A stretch of 64,000 nucleotides of DNA from Paraburkholderia sp. CNPSo 3274 (GCF_024206475.1 NZ_JAMBPR010000039.1:1-64000), one strand, 5' to 3'. Shown: positions 8,322-16,064, counted from the first letter of the stretch. The notes: generated by a model not told the origin, from the sequence alone. Program-made: numbers and translations.

Positions 8322-8522
8322 TTACCCAGGAAGCGAAGCCCACACGCTGGGAAGCGCCGTTGAAGAAATCTCTAGGTCAAAATCGAGTGGGTAGTGCCGC
8401 AAAAGACGTATCGCCTCGTCTTGCACCTTCTGATGGTTGACCGGGGCGTCACCGGAAGCGAGCTTCTCTAGGAACTCGCGAGTTTGGACTACCGTCCGAG
8501 TTCGTTCGTATGGCGTGGTCAT
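8322..8522 (-). CDS. BPSL0761-family small protein
   Basis: 66 residues starting MTTPYERTRTVVQTREFLEKL. This opening, followed by a helix and a conserved RLLRHYP block, is the pattern of a small Burkholderia protein family of unknown function (BPSL0761 type). Family members are usually somewhat longer, about 80-100 residues, and the C-terminus here is short. The start ATG 8522 is chosen because family similarity begins there; the open frame extends upstream to 8630 through the neighbouring gene. It lies between the zinc-finger gene and the MbcA/ParS-like gene in the minus-strand array. Confidence 0.6.
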   Translation of the reverse strand: MTTPYERTRTVVQTREFLEKLASGDAPVNHQKVQDEAIRLLRHYPLDFDLEISSTALPSVWASLPG

Positions 8523-8557
8523 TTCCAAATGGGCCTTAGGTGAGGTAGCCGCAGGCC

Positions 8558-8959
8558 TCAGTCGCTTTCGTGCTCGGGACAGCGCGTCTGTATCCAGCCG
8601 TTTCGAATCACTTTGCCGCGATTGCCGCACACCTCACAGAGGCGCTTGCTCATCATTTCCGCAAGTCCGATCATCGCCGCCTGTTCGCCATCTGGTCCAT
8701 TCGCGTAAAAGCGAAGTCCGCCGAATTTCTCTTTCACTTGACTGGCGACAATCTGTGGCGCCCCGCTCTTTGTTGCGTGCTGCAGGTTCAAACAGAGGAC
8801 GTCTATCAGGTCATACCATCCGTCGCCGCACTCGAAACCCCGCATCGCAAATGGCGACGGCACAGGAGGCACGTCGGAATCGTCGGGATCGACAGTTGGT
8901 TCGACGGTAAAGATCAGGGGGTAGTCGCAGCGCAATTTGGCATCCAGTTCAGGCTTCAT
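8558..8959 (-). CDS. Zinc-finger hypothetical protein (133 aa), paralogue of the 173-residue gene at 9830
   Basis: From ATG 8959. It begins with a CDYPLIF segment, then FECGDGWYDLIDVLC, VKEKFGGLRFYANG, and a C-terminal CEVCGNRGK...WIQTRCPEH, a Cys4/Cys3His treble-clef-like zinc site. The same order of blocks (YPLFF, CGVGWFPVIETL, ELKVEF, CESCGRSGK, CDDC) occurs in the gene at 9830-10351, so the two are paralogues. I recognise this as a family seen in phage and island genes but know no function. ATG 8959 overlaps the stop of the 54-residue gene by 11 bases; an in-frame ATG at 8980 is the alternative. Confidence 0.65.
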   Translation of the reverse strand: MKPELDAKLRCDYPLIFTVEPTVDPDDSDVPPVPSPFAMRGFECGDGWYDLIDVLCLNLQHATKSGAPQIVASQVKEKFGGLRFYANGPDGEQAAMIGLAEMMSKRLCEVCGNRGKVIRNGWIQTRCPEHESD

Positions 8960-9113
8960 TGTTTTTTCCGTTGTTGGCACATTCGTACAAGCCGACGGAG
9001 GCGAGCGTCTCGTCGGCTTCTTTGAGCGCGGTGTCGAACTTCCGGCGTTTCAATCTCGGGAGCGTGACGCGCGCGCCCGCCACGAAGCAGTCTTGACTAC
9101 GATCGCTATTCAT
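8949..9113 (-). CDS. Small hypothetical protein (54 aa)
   Basis: ATG 9113 overlaps the stop of the upstream Zn-ribbon/ParS gene (ATGA), and its own stop overlaps the start of the next gene, so it fills the space exactly and is probably translated. The sequence is basic in the middle (VTLPRLKRRKFD), with a helix KEADETLASVGLYE. No domain was recognised. Confidence 0.5.
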   Translation of the reverse strand: MNSDRSQDCFVAGARVTLPRLKRRKFDTALKEADETLASVGLYECANNGKNNEA

Positions 9114-9799
9114 GTCGGAATCCCATGCAGGATTCGCCCCAACATAGCTTCAACTTGTTCGGCGCCGGCGGCGTCAGTCACCATGGCTTCATAGGGTGTC
9201 CTGCCGTCGAGCTCAGGATGCGGGTAGCGCATCCAGGCGTCTGCGTCGGTCGCGTCATCCCAGACATACATTGCGAAACGTAGGATGCGCCACGCCTGGC
9301 TCGGTTTCTCGCGCGACGCTTTCATCTCATTCACAGACACAACGTTGACTGACGACTTCACGCAGCCAACTGGATCCGTCATCGACTTGGTGTTCTGCAA
9401 CTGCTCGTCCGCTTCGAGGTGCAATCCATTCCTCTCGACGAACTCGTCGGTAGCTTTGAAGAAAGCACGAAGGAGATCGAAGTGGGGCGCATCGGCGACG
9501 GATGTGCGCGATGACGTGGCTCCGGCCAACATCAAGCCGCGCAGATCGGGGGGACCGTCGCCCCGGTCCCGGCGCGTAACCCGGCTCCACTCGCCCAGGA
9601 TGGCTTTCACGCAGTGCTGGCAGAGATCGAGATCCATCTCGACGCTGTGACCAAAGACTGAGGCAAAGCCGCCGCGCCACGTGAGCGACATCCGTTCCTG
9701 CCATTCGCCATCGCTGGCTTCCGGCCTCATCAGCCGCCCGCACCCGTCGCAGATGCAGCCAGCTGTCTCGAGGGCAGCCTTCTGACGGTATTCGAGCAT
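9110..9799 (-). CDS. Zinc-ribbon plus MbcA/ParS/Xre antitoxin-type domain protein
   Basis: 229 residues. The N-terminal 70 residues contain CDGCG and CQHC pairs about 45 residues apart, separated by strands, as in a zinc ribbon. A polar linker follows. The C-terminal 65 residues, AWRILRFAMYVWDDATDADAW then ELDGRTPYEAMVTDAAGAEQVEAMLGRILHGI, fit the DUF2384 (MbcA/ParS/Xre toxin-binding) domain closely. In known systems this domain neutralises a RES-domain NAD-degrading toxin encoded next door; no RES gene is present here. The usual Xre helix-turn-helix is replaced by the zinc ribbon. It starts at ATG 9799, follows the 173-residue gene by 30 bases and overlaps the 54-residue gene by ATGA. Confidence 0.65.
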   Translation of the reverse strand: MLEYRQKAALETAGCICDGCGRLMRPEASDGEWQERMSLTWRGGFASVFGHSVEMDLDLCQHCVKAILGEWSRVTRRDRGDGPPDLRGLMLAGATSSRTSVADAPHFDLLRAFFKATDEFVERNGLHLEADEQLQNTKSMTDPVGCVKSSVNVVSVNEMKASREKPSQAWRILRFAMYVWDDATDADAWMRYPHPELDGRTPYEAMVTDAAGAEQVEAMLGRILHGIPT

Positions 9800-9829
9800 G
9801 CGCTACTCCTCCGGGTGACCAGACACGTT

Positions 9830-10351
9830 TTATGCAGGCTCCAACACCTGCTCCAAGGGGGCCTCTGGCACAAGGCAGTCATCGCAATACACACGACGCC
9901 AGTAGGATTCGCGAAACTTGCCGGACCTGCCGCAGCTCTCGCAGATATAGCGAGAACTCGCTACTGCGTTATCTATGTAAGTGCGAATACTTTCCGCCAC
10001 ATCCGCCGGGCACATGGACCCATGCTGAAACTCCACTTTGAGTTCCCCATCGAGTTGCGAGATTTCTGTGCAGTAGGGAATGACCGGGAAGGTCGCGCGG
10101 CCGGTTGCGAGCGCATATTCCAAGGCTGCGATCTGGTCCGGACGGTGGAATTGTTCGCGCCACAATGTGCGCAGCTCGGACTCGACGTCACGCGCCAGCG
10201 TTTCAATAACTGGAAACCAGCCGACCCCGCACTGAATACCAAAGTGCGAAATGTTGGTCGGGTATGACGAGGGATAAAGGGCTGCGCGGAAGAAGAGCGG
10301 GTAATTCAGCATCCATACGCGGGGTTGCGGGTGCTTAGCCATCTTAGTCAT
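9830..10351 (-). CDS. Zinc-finger hypothetical protein (173 aa), first gene of the minus-strand array
   Basis: From ATG 10351 (a second ATG at 10342 is equally possible). Blocks in order: LNYPLFF, FGIQCGVGWFPVIETLA, a longer central helical region than its paralogue at 8558, ELKVEFQ, a helix, and a C-terminal four-Cys site CESCGRSGK...CDDC. The protein is soluble. The frame is open back to 10576, but that part overlaps the regulatory region and is not protein-like. It faces away from the Xre regulator across about 330 bases that contain the 24-bp palindrome, so the Xre protein may control the whole array; this is inference. Confidence 0.6.
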   Translation of the reverse strand: MTKMAKHPQPRVWMLNYPLFFRAALYPSSYPTNISHFGIQCGVGWFPVIETLARDVESELRTLWREQFHRPDQIAALEYALATGRATFPVIPYCTEISQLDGELKVEFQHGSMCPADVAESIRTYIDNAVASSRYICESCGRSGKFRESYWRRVYCDDCLVPEAPLEQVLEPA

Positions 10352-10621
10352 CCGGCGCACGGCTGCCGAGTTCTCGATTGACCGTGTGCGATGCTGCGCT
10401 CGGGGAGCAGTCACCAATAAATCTCCGACTTCGGCTTGCCGCGGGACGAACACATCCCTCGCGGAAAGCGATTGTGAAAATGAAGTCTCGCGCCGGCGCG
10501 TGACATTGACATTCGATGTTAGCGCGGCATACGAGTTGGATAACTCAGCCGCAAATGCTGGCCGAGCCCCCCTCAATTGAGGATTTCCCGAAGTGTAGTT
10601 GTGGGAATATGAACTGTAAAG

Positions 10622-10645
10622 AGTGCCACTTTATAAAGTGGCACT
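10622..10645. promoter_or_regulatory. Perfect 24-bp palindrome, likely operator for the adjacent Xre regulator
   Basis: Half-site AGTGCCACTTTA followed directly by its exact reverse complement. CACTTTATA occurs again just after it (10642-10650), overlapping a possible -10-like TTTATAC. It lies 35-58 bases upstream of the xre gene and on the other side faces the minus-strand array. Small Xre proteins commonly bind such palindromes and repress their own and divergent promoters. Confidence 0.6.
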
Positions 10646-10679
10646 TTATACGCTGTAGATTTCGTGCCCGTGATGGGTA

Positions 10680-10997
10680 ATGCTCCTGCCCCATATGGCA
10701 GAGAACATCACATCACGCCAGGCTTCATTTCGTGAGCGGCTCGCGCGGAATCTCAGATTCTTCCGCGGGCAACAAGGTTTGTCCCAAGAGGATCTCGCGG
10801 ACCGCGCTGGTATTCATCGCACACACATCGGCCAGCTTGAGCGTGGGCGACGCAGCGTGACGCTCGATACGCTAGTGTCATTGGCTCAGGCTCTCGGCGT
10901 GGACGAACTCGAGTTGCTGGCTGAACGCGACGACGTCGCTGCTCCGGTGAAGCTGGGCAGGAAGAACAAGGTTCGCCAACAGCCAGAGGAAGGCTGA
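10680..10997 (+). CDS. Xre-family transcriptional regulator
   Basis: About 105 residues. The helix-turn-helix spans LRFFRGQQGLSQEDLADRAG, IHRTHIGQLERGRRSVTLDT and LVSLAQALGV, a textbook Cro/CI-type HTH_3 domain, followed by a short basic tail. Size and layout resemble controller proteins of restriction-modification systems and single-domain repressors of mobile elements. An ATG at 10695 is an alternative start. It is convergent with the CBASS operon (stop at 10997, cap4 ends at 11206) and divergent from the small-gene array, with the palindrome between. Autoregulation is likely. Confidence 0.8.
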   Translation: MLLPHMAENITSRQASFRERLARNLRFFRGQQGLSQEDLADRAGIHRTHIGQLERGRRSVTLDTLVSLAQALGVDELELLAERDDVAAPVKLGRKNKVRQQPEEG

Positions 10998-11205
10998 TCG
11001 GCAGAAAAGGCGGTGTCCGTTTCGGCGATTCTCGCGCTCCCACGCACCGATTTCCTTTTCAGTCTCCATGCTCGTGCGCCCATTTGAGGCTCGTGACTTG
11101 AGCTGTGGTCGGTGTCGACGCGGACCGATGTCAAGGCCGAAGTTCTGCTGCCGCCCAGTTCGTGGCTGAACTGGAGCAGAAGCTGTAGTTCGCTCAGCGC
11201 GGCCC

Positions 11206-12603
11206 TCAGTCGAGCTGCACAGTTGGGATGTACTTCCCTTGTTCCCAGTCATAGAGCTGAATACGCCCTATCCCATTGAGCCGATGTCCAAGGCCGATGG
11301 CGAACACGGCCGGCGCCTTAATGAACAGGTGCACCCGCTGCAGTTGATGGCGCCCACGGAACTCGGCCAAGGCAATCTTGGCCTCGCTCACCGCAGTATT
11401 CAGGCTTGCGATGTCCGTAACGACAGACGTTGAGACCAGCGATAGTTTCGGTGAGCTACTTAGACCGAAAGCTTTGGCATTAGCCACAACGTCAGCATTC
11501 GAGCCGTTCGGAAAGCTGATGGAGGCAACCCCCTCCACACCCAGCGTCGAAGGCACGTCCTCGCTAATCGTAAAGAACGGTCCCGGCGCCTTGTCGTGCA
11601 CTGACGTGTCGTACGTCTGGTCGTTGTGGTCCAGCGTGAGGACGAAGTTCCGGGTTGCCGAGAAGCAATAGCCAAGCAGGCAAGCGAGCGACATCCGATG
11701 CTTTGCCGACAGCCGTACCCCTCGGCGGCTGCGGCTCGCGTGAAGGAAGTCTCCAACCTCTCCCAAGCGCTGCTGTAGTTGGACCCACGCCGCTTGGCCA
11801 AGTCTCCCTCGATCAGGGCCATTGAACGCCAACACATCCAATGCGAGAGGGCCAAGTTCGAATCCAGCAGTTGCAAGATGAAGGGCCGACGGTGTAACAC
11901 GCCATTCGTCAGCCACGCTCGGCGCATGATCCACGAGCGCCGCTTCGAGGTCCCTGCGCGTGACGACACCTTTGACGGAGGTGCCGACCAGCTCCCTACA
12001 CTTTCCCCGGAAAGCTGCGGTCTCCATTCGGCTCATGTTCAAGCTGGGCAAATGCTCTTCCAGCCTAGTACCAAAGCCGGCATCAACGTTGTCGTCCCGA
12101 TACTGGACGAACGACACCCGTTCGAACACGAAGCGCGCCATCTCTCGCGTCTGCCCAGCCTTCACGATGGTGTCCAGAATGTCGGCTTCAGCCGTGGCTC
12201 GAATGCTAGAGTCTGCATTGAGCGCTACTGCAGGGCCACGGTACCGATTTAATTTTCCGAAGAGGCCCTGGTATTCTCCAACGAAGTCGCCACAGAGCAG
12301 CACGAATTGCACGTACTCTGCTGGCGACTTCTCGTGCAGCTCCCGAAAATGAGCGACCTCCGCCCACAGTTCGGTCTTCGTCAGTTGGTGCCGTTTTGCC
12401 TCATACAGCACGCAGTACGTTCCGCCGCCTGGCCGGAAGTAACGAATCTCAACATCCCCCAGCAGCTCGCTGACGGCGTGGCTAAAAGCCCCTTGGGCGA
12501 GGAAGCGCGGAATGTTCTCGAGCAAGAACGCATCTTGATACTCGAATCCGTTTCGGGCCACTACGCCGCCAGTGGCTTGGCGCTCAAAAAGTGCGGAGTT
12601 CAT
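11206..12603 (-). CDS. cap4: Cap4-type CBASS effector: dsDNA endonuclease with SAVED sensor domain
   Basis: 465 residues. N-terminal nuclease: GFEYQDAFLL (Glu 21), LLGDVEI (Asp 50), then YEAK (Glu 68, Lys 70), giving the PD-(D/E)xK-type core used by Cap4/DUF4297 nucleases. The C-terminal 180 residues fit a SAVED domain: NFVLTLDHNDQTYD, LNTAVSEAKIALAEF, VHLFIKAPAVFAIGLGHRLN and a final Q-x-Y...YIPTVQL. In known systems SAVED binds a cyclic tri- or dinucleotide and switches on DNA cleavage, killing the infected cell. The start ATG 12603 overlaps the cap3 stop by ATGA. It is the last gene of the CBASS operon. Which nucleotide it senses cannot be read from sequence. Confidence 0.85.
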   Translation of the reverse strand: MNSALFERQATGGVVARNGFEYQDAFLLENIPRFLAQGAFSHAVSELLGDVEIRYFRPGGGTYCVLYEAKRHQLTKTELWAEVAHFRELHEKSPAEYVQFVLLCGDFVGEYQGLFGKLNRYRGPAVALNADSSIRATAEADILDTIVKAGQTREMARFVFERVSFVQYRDDNVDAGFGTRLEEHLPSLNMSRMETAAFRGKCRELVGTSVKGVVTRRDLEAALVDHAPSVADEWRVTPSALHLATAGFELGPLALDVLAFNGPDRGRLGQAAWVQLQQRLGEVGDFLHASRSRRGVRLSAKHRMSLACLLGYCFSATRNFVLTLDHNDQTYDTSVHDKAPGPFFTISEDVPSTLGVEGVASISFPNGSNADVVANAKAFGLSSSPKLSLVSTSVVTDIASLNTAVSEAKIALAEFRGRHQLQRVHLFIKAPAVFAIGLGHRLNGIGRIQLYDWEQGKYIPTVQLD

Positions 12604-13070
12604 CGGCTGCCTTCAAAAACCAATGTCGACAGCGCAAAGGAGCCGTCTGGGAGATAGGTGTGGGCACTGCCTTCGAGCTCTTCCCGGCGTGAAAGCTTGA
12701 AGATGAGCAGGACCACGAAATTTGCGCCGACGCGCACGTCCTTGACGATATTCAACATCGACTGGTGGTCCGTCGTGCTGGGCTGCACCGAGAAGCTCGG
12801 GTGTGAGTGCCACTCGCCGAGGTAGTTGAACCGAGCGTAGTTGTGGCCCGATTGGCGAAAGAACTTCCTGAGGGCACGCAACGCTGACTGAGTTTCCCTA
12901 ATGAAGCTAGCGAAACGCCCCCCACCTTGCACCGTGAGATATCTGACGGCGAAATGGCCCGGCCCCACGTGCTCTCCCATCAGGACGCCACCACATTCGT
13001 CTGCGCCAGCGGCCTTGAGCGCGTTGCGCAGTGTCCGCTGCACGTCCGGCGGTATGCTGACGGTCAACAT
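12600..13070 (-). CDS. cap3: Cap3: JAB/JAMM deconjugating peptidase of CBASS
   Basis: 156 residues with a complete JAMM zinc-protease site: Glu 25 in DECGGVLMGE, then EWHSHP (His 88, His 90) and STTD with Asp 101, matching E...HxHP...S..D. In type II CBASS this protein removes the CD-NTase from its conjugate and counteracts Cap2. ATG 13070 overlaps the cap2 stop codon by one base (TAATG), and its stop overlaps cap4. Confidence 0.9.
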   Translation of the reverse strand: MLTVSIPPDVQRTLRNALKAAGADECGGVLMGEHVGPGHFAVRYLTVQGGGRFASFIRETQSALRALRKFFRQSGHNYARFNYLGEWHSHPSFSVQPSTTDHQSMLNIVKDVRVGANFVVLLIFKLSRREELEGSAHTYLPDGSFALSTLVFEGSR

Positions 13071-14803
13071 TATTTCGCGCCGAACACGGTAGTAATGAGC
13101 TCTCTCAACGCTGACACCGCTTCCTCTGAATCAACTGGCACCTCGGGGCCTTCCGTGGCGCGCGGGCAAGTAATCGGGTGCGTGTCGAAAGGTGCCTCAA
13201 AAATCCAAGCCTTCTGGTAGCCAAACAGATAGGCGGAGTTCGGAAATCGAGGTGTATCTGCGCCCACCAGCGCGTCAATGGCGAACTGCGTTAGTGACGC
13301 CGAAAGGGCGCTCACCTCCGCGTCCCCCGCAACAAACACTTCGTCATCCTCTTCGGCATCGTAGGCCTGCGCATGCTGGAAGGGTGCTGCGGGCATGCCG
13401 GCGAGATACGCATGAATCGCGCTGCGGATTCCCAATGGTTCCGCGTCGAAGCCGGGCAGGCTGCGCGCCATGAGAGCTCCGATGCCCCCGGCGAATACTT
13501 CGCCCCAGACGACGGCAACCTTGCGCCGCGTACAGATGGCCGCTATGGACGAGAATACCTTCGGGTTCGCCGTGGCATCAATAACGAGGTCACACGCTGC
13601 GATTTGCTCAAGCACAGTCGTGTTGTATGAGGAGCTCTCCTGCCCAGCGAACCGGAACGTCCGGCAAGCTACCTCCGCAGCCGGGAAAATCAACTGGATT
13701 GCGCCTTGGACACCGTCCACCTTGTCGTAGCCCATCGAGGACCAATCCAGCTGGTTACGTGTCAGATTCGATGGCTTGAGGATATCGTCGTCGATGAGTA
13801 GAAAGCGTGTTACGCCGGAACGCGCCAACGACACGGCGATTTTGCTACCTACGGATCCGAGGCCAACAATCGCAACTTTCTTTCGCGTCAAGGTCGCATT
13901 GCGTTCCGGCTGCCTGACTTGGCCCTTATCGGTACAATCCACAGGGAAATAGTCGAAGACCGCGCTGCCGTCAGTATTTGCTGCAACCGAAATGGGCCGA
14001 AGCCGAAGTTGCGCATCCGCCAAAAGCAGGAAGCCCGATCGCTCTTCGTCATCCGGCCACGGCCAGCAGCCCTTTGCCTTCAAGAACTCCCGAAGAACGG
14101 CCTGGTCGTTGATGACCTTCGGCAACGAGGTCCACTCATCGCACCAGACGACGAACCCCTTGCGAATCCATGACGAGGCAGCAGCCGGATCGGAGAGCTC
14201 CTTGGGCACGCCCAACTCCGTGGGTGAAGCCTCATCACCGAGCTGAGTTGCCACCGCAACAAACTCTGACCGTCGATATAGCGTCCCCACCGCCAGAGGA
14301 ATGGGCGTCGTACGGGACGAGGCTTCGAGAGCTGCTTGCAGCTGCTGCGTGATGAGGAACCGCAGGCACTCGGAACGTATGCGCTGCCCAAGCGTCAACT
14401 TGTGCCGCGACGGCGTAGCGACGCCGATGACAGGTCCAAATTTCTCATATGCCAGCAGCTTGTGGGTGCTGACCACAAGGTCAGCACCCGTCACGCCTGA
14501 GTGCCAGTTGTCCGGTCCCCACTCGAGGCAGAGCGTGCCCGTCGACGGGTATTGGTGCGCGCTCCATGACTCATCGGGTTTGCGCGGCCGTACATACGCC
14601 GGCGCCTGGGGGAATAGGGCCGGGTAGACCAAGACCGCCTCATGCACCTTGTCGTTAACCGTGATATCAAAGTCAACACAGACGTCCTTGGCCTCGGTGA
14701 AACCCCATTCCAGCTTGGTCAGCCATCCTGAAGAGCTCGCGAGTTCATCCAGCCCGCGGGTCTCCGCGCGCATGCGAATTGGCTCTTCAAGCAGCAGTCG
14801 CAT
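13070..14803 (-). CDS. cap2: Cap2: E2-E1 fusion (ThiF-type) CD-NTase-conjugating enzyme
   Basis: 577 residues. The N-terminal E2-like domain carries the candidate catalytic Cys 92 in TGTLCLEW. The C-terminal E1/ThiF domain has the nucleotide loop GLGSVGSK, then LLIDDD and NLTRNQ, and a Cys near 546 in HPITCPR at the position of the E1 catalytic Cys of characterised Cap2 proteins. Known role: Cap2 activates the C-terminus of the CD-NTase with ATP and attaches it to targets, priming cyclic-nucleotide synthesis. The start ATG 14803 overlaps the stop of the CD-NTase gene by one base; an internal ATG at 14773 is an alternative. All parts needed for a type II (ubiquitin-like) CBASS are present. Confidence 0.88.
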   Translation of the reverse strand: MRLLLEEPIRMRAETRGLDELASSSGWLTKLEWGFTEAKDVCVDFDITVNDKVHEAVLVYPALFPQAPAYVRPRKPDESWSAHQYPSTGTLCLEWGPDNWHSGVTGADLVVSTHKLLAYEKFGPVIGVATPSRHKLTLGQRIRSECLRFLITQQLQAALEASSRTTPIPLAVGTLYRRSEFVAVATQLGDEASPTELGVPKELSDPAAASSWIRKGFVVWCDEWTSLPKVINDQAVLREFLKAKGCWPWPDDEERSGFLLLADAQLRLRPISVAANTDGSAVFDYFPVDCTDKGQVRQPERNATLTRKKVAIVGLGSVGSKIAVSLARSGVTRFLLIDDDILKPSNLTRNQLDWSSMGYDKVDGVQGAIQLIFPAAEVACRTFRFAGQESSSYNTTVLEQIAACDLVIDATANPKVFSSIAAICTRRKVAVVWGEVFAGGIGALMARSLPGFDAEPLGIRSAIHAYLAGMPAAPFQHAQAYDAEEDDEVFVAGDAEVSALSASLTQFAIDALVGADTPRFPNSAYLFGYQKAWIFEAPFDTHPITCPRATEGPEVPVDSEEAVSALRELITTVFGAK

Positions 14804-15810
14804 CAGGCGAATCCAGCCGGCTTGTTCGGAGGCACTACGGCGATGGCTGGAAAAACTAAGCCGGTACCGGCACTGGCGGCGACTGCGGGACGCAACATGC
14901 TCGCCTTCTGGACAGGCTTCCGGAATCGGTCACCGAAGACCCGCTGCCAGAGGGCCAACGCCTTGTCCGCATCGGTTTCCCGCTGGGCGCGACGCACAAG
15001 GGCGGCGTGACCTTCGGCCAAATCGTAGAACCGCTTGAACTCTTCCGACTTGACCCGCGAGAACACGTTGTTGCCCGAGACACTGGGGTCCTCGAGATAA
15101 GGCACTTGACCGGATTGGACGGTCCACATGTATTCGTCGCGAATTGCCTCGAGGAACTTGGCAAACAACTCTTCGTAGCTGGTCCCCTTGTAATCCATGT
15201 GCTTGGCGACGAGCGACTCCAGGATGAAACCCTTTGGACGCTTGAGGTGCGGCAGGTTCTCGCGCCGCCACCACTTCACCAGCTTCACAAGGGGAACGAA
15301 GTTGCCGTTGGCCTTCTTGTTCACGGCACTGGCCCACTGGTTATGTCCCATCGGATTGGTGACCAGCCACTGCTCCTCGCTCTTGTCCGCGACGAGCCAA
15401 CCACCTTGGTCCCACGGACTGGCGATAACCGGAACGACGTCCATCTCCACCGAGCCCAGAGACACGCAAATGGAGCGGCGGTTCGCCTCGACCTCTGTGT
15501 ATCCCAGGGACTTCACCGCCTTGCGCAGGGCGCCGATAACATCGCTCGGCAGGTCATAGTGTCTGTGGTTCGTGACAACAATGATGTCCACATCGGGACG
15601 GCGCACCGTACCGTTCGTTTGCCGCGGACGGAGTGCTGTGTTGCGGGCATAAGAGCCTGAGAGGTACGTATTTACATGTATATCTTTGTACGTCTCGTGC
15701 TTCTCCAGCTTCTCACGTAGGTTCGAGTGCGCGCTGCTGCAAACCGACTTCGTTGTCGGGCTGGGCTCAATCTCGGACAAAAAGTCGATGAATTGCTGCT
15801 GCGTCGCCAC
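14803..15810 (-). CDS. CD-NTase (cGAS/DncV-like nucleotidyltransferase), CBASS signal synthase
   Basis: 335 residues from GTG 15810. The nucleotidyltransferase site is intact: SGSYARNTALRP, then RPDVDIIVV (two metal-binding Asp) and SVEMDVVP (third Asp). The layout is that of clade D-like CD-NTases that accompany Cap2/Cap3/Cap4; clade and product are inferred, not shown. The protein ends KPAGFA, a flexible Gly/Ala-containing tail of the kind Cap2 conjugates. GTG 15810 is preferred because GGAG lies 9 bases upstream and the family N-terminus fits; the frame also has ATG 15819, but GGAG touches it directly. First gene of the operon; no promoter was confidently identified upstream. Confidence 0.87.
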   Translation of the reverse strand: MATQQQFIDFLSEIEPSPTTKSVCSSAHSNLREKLEKHETYKDIHVNTYLSGSYARNTALRPRQTNGTVRRPDVDIIVVTNHRHYDLPSDVIGALRKAVKSLGYTEVEANRRSICVSLGSVEMDVVPVIASPWDQGGWLVADKSEEQWLVTNPMGHNQWASAVNKKANGNFVPLVKLVKWWRRENLPHLKRPKGFILESLVAKHMDYKGTSYEELFAKFLEAIRDEYMWTVQSGQVPYLEDPSVSGNNVFSRVKSEEFKRFYDLAEGHAALVRRAQRETDADKALALWQRVFGDRFRKPVQKASMLRPAVAASAGTGLVFPAIAVVPPNKPAGFA

Positions 15811-15872
15811 GGGTCGCATCTCCGGAGAATTAGCACTCGCGCCATGCGAGCATCAACCACTATATGTACGAC

Positions 15873-16064
15873 TCAATTGCAGGTCAACATACCACATGTA
15901 GCGTTCTCAGTAAAACTGACCGGACAGCGCACGAATACCGCCAGGTCACTGGTCTCCAGTCGGGGAATCTCACGCCATGCGTCGATAAAGCTAGGCTCCG
16001 CGCCGACAGTTCTCGTAATTGCCTTCCGTAAATTGTAGCCAACGCCTACCTGTACTTCCCCGTG
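15873..16064 (-). pseudogene. Gene-like remnant upstream of the CD-NTase
   Basis: About 60 codons read as plausible protein (VGVGYNLRKAITRT, FIDAWREIPRLETSDLAVFV, CPVSFTENA) and end at TGA 15873, 62 bases before the CD-NTase. Upstream the frame runs into the hairpin sequence, where it is not protein-like, and there is no good start. It is probably the 3' end of a gene broken when the island was assembled. Family not recognised. Confidence 0.35.

Noticed and set aside
6430..10351. RES-domain toxin partner for the ParS-type proteins
   Set aside because: No neighbouring product shows RES-domain motifs; proteins are too short or of another type.
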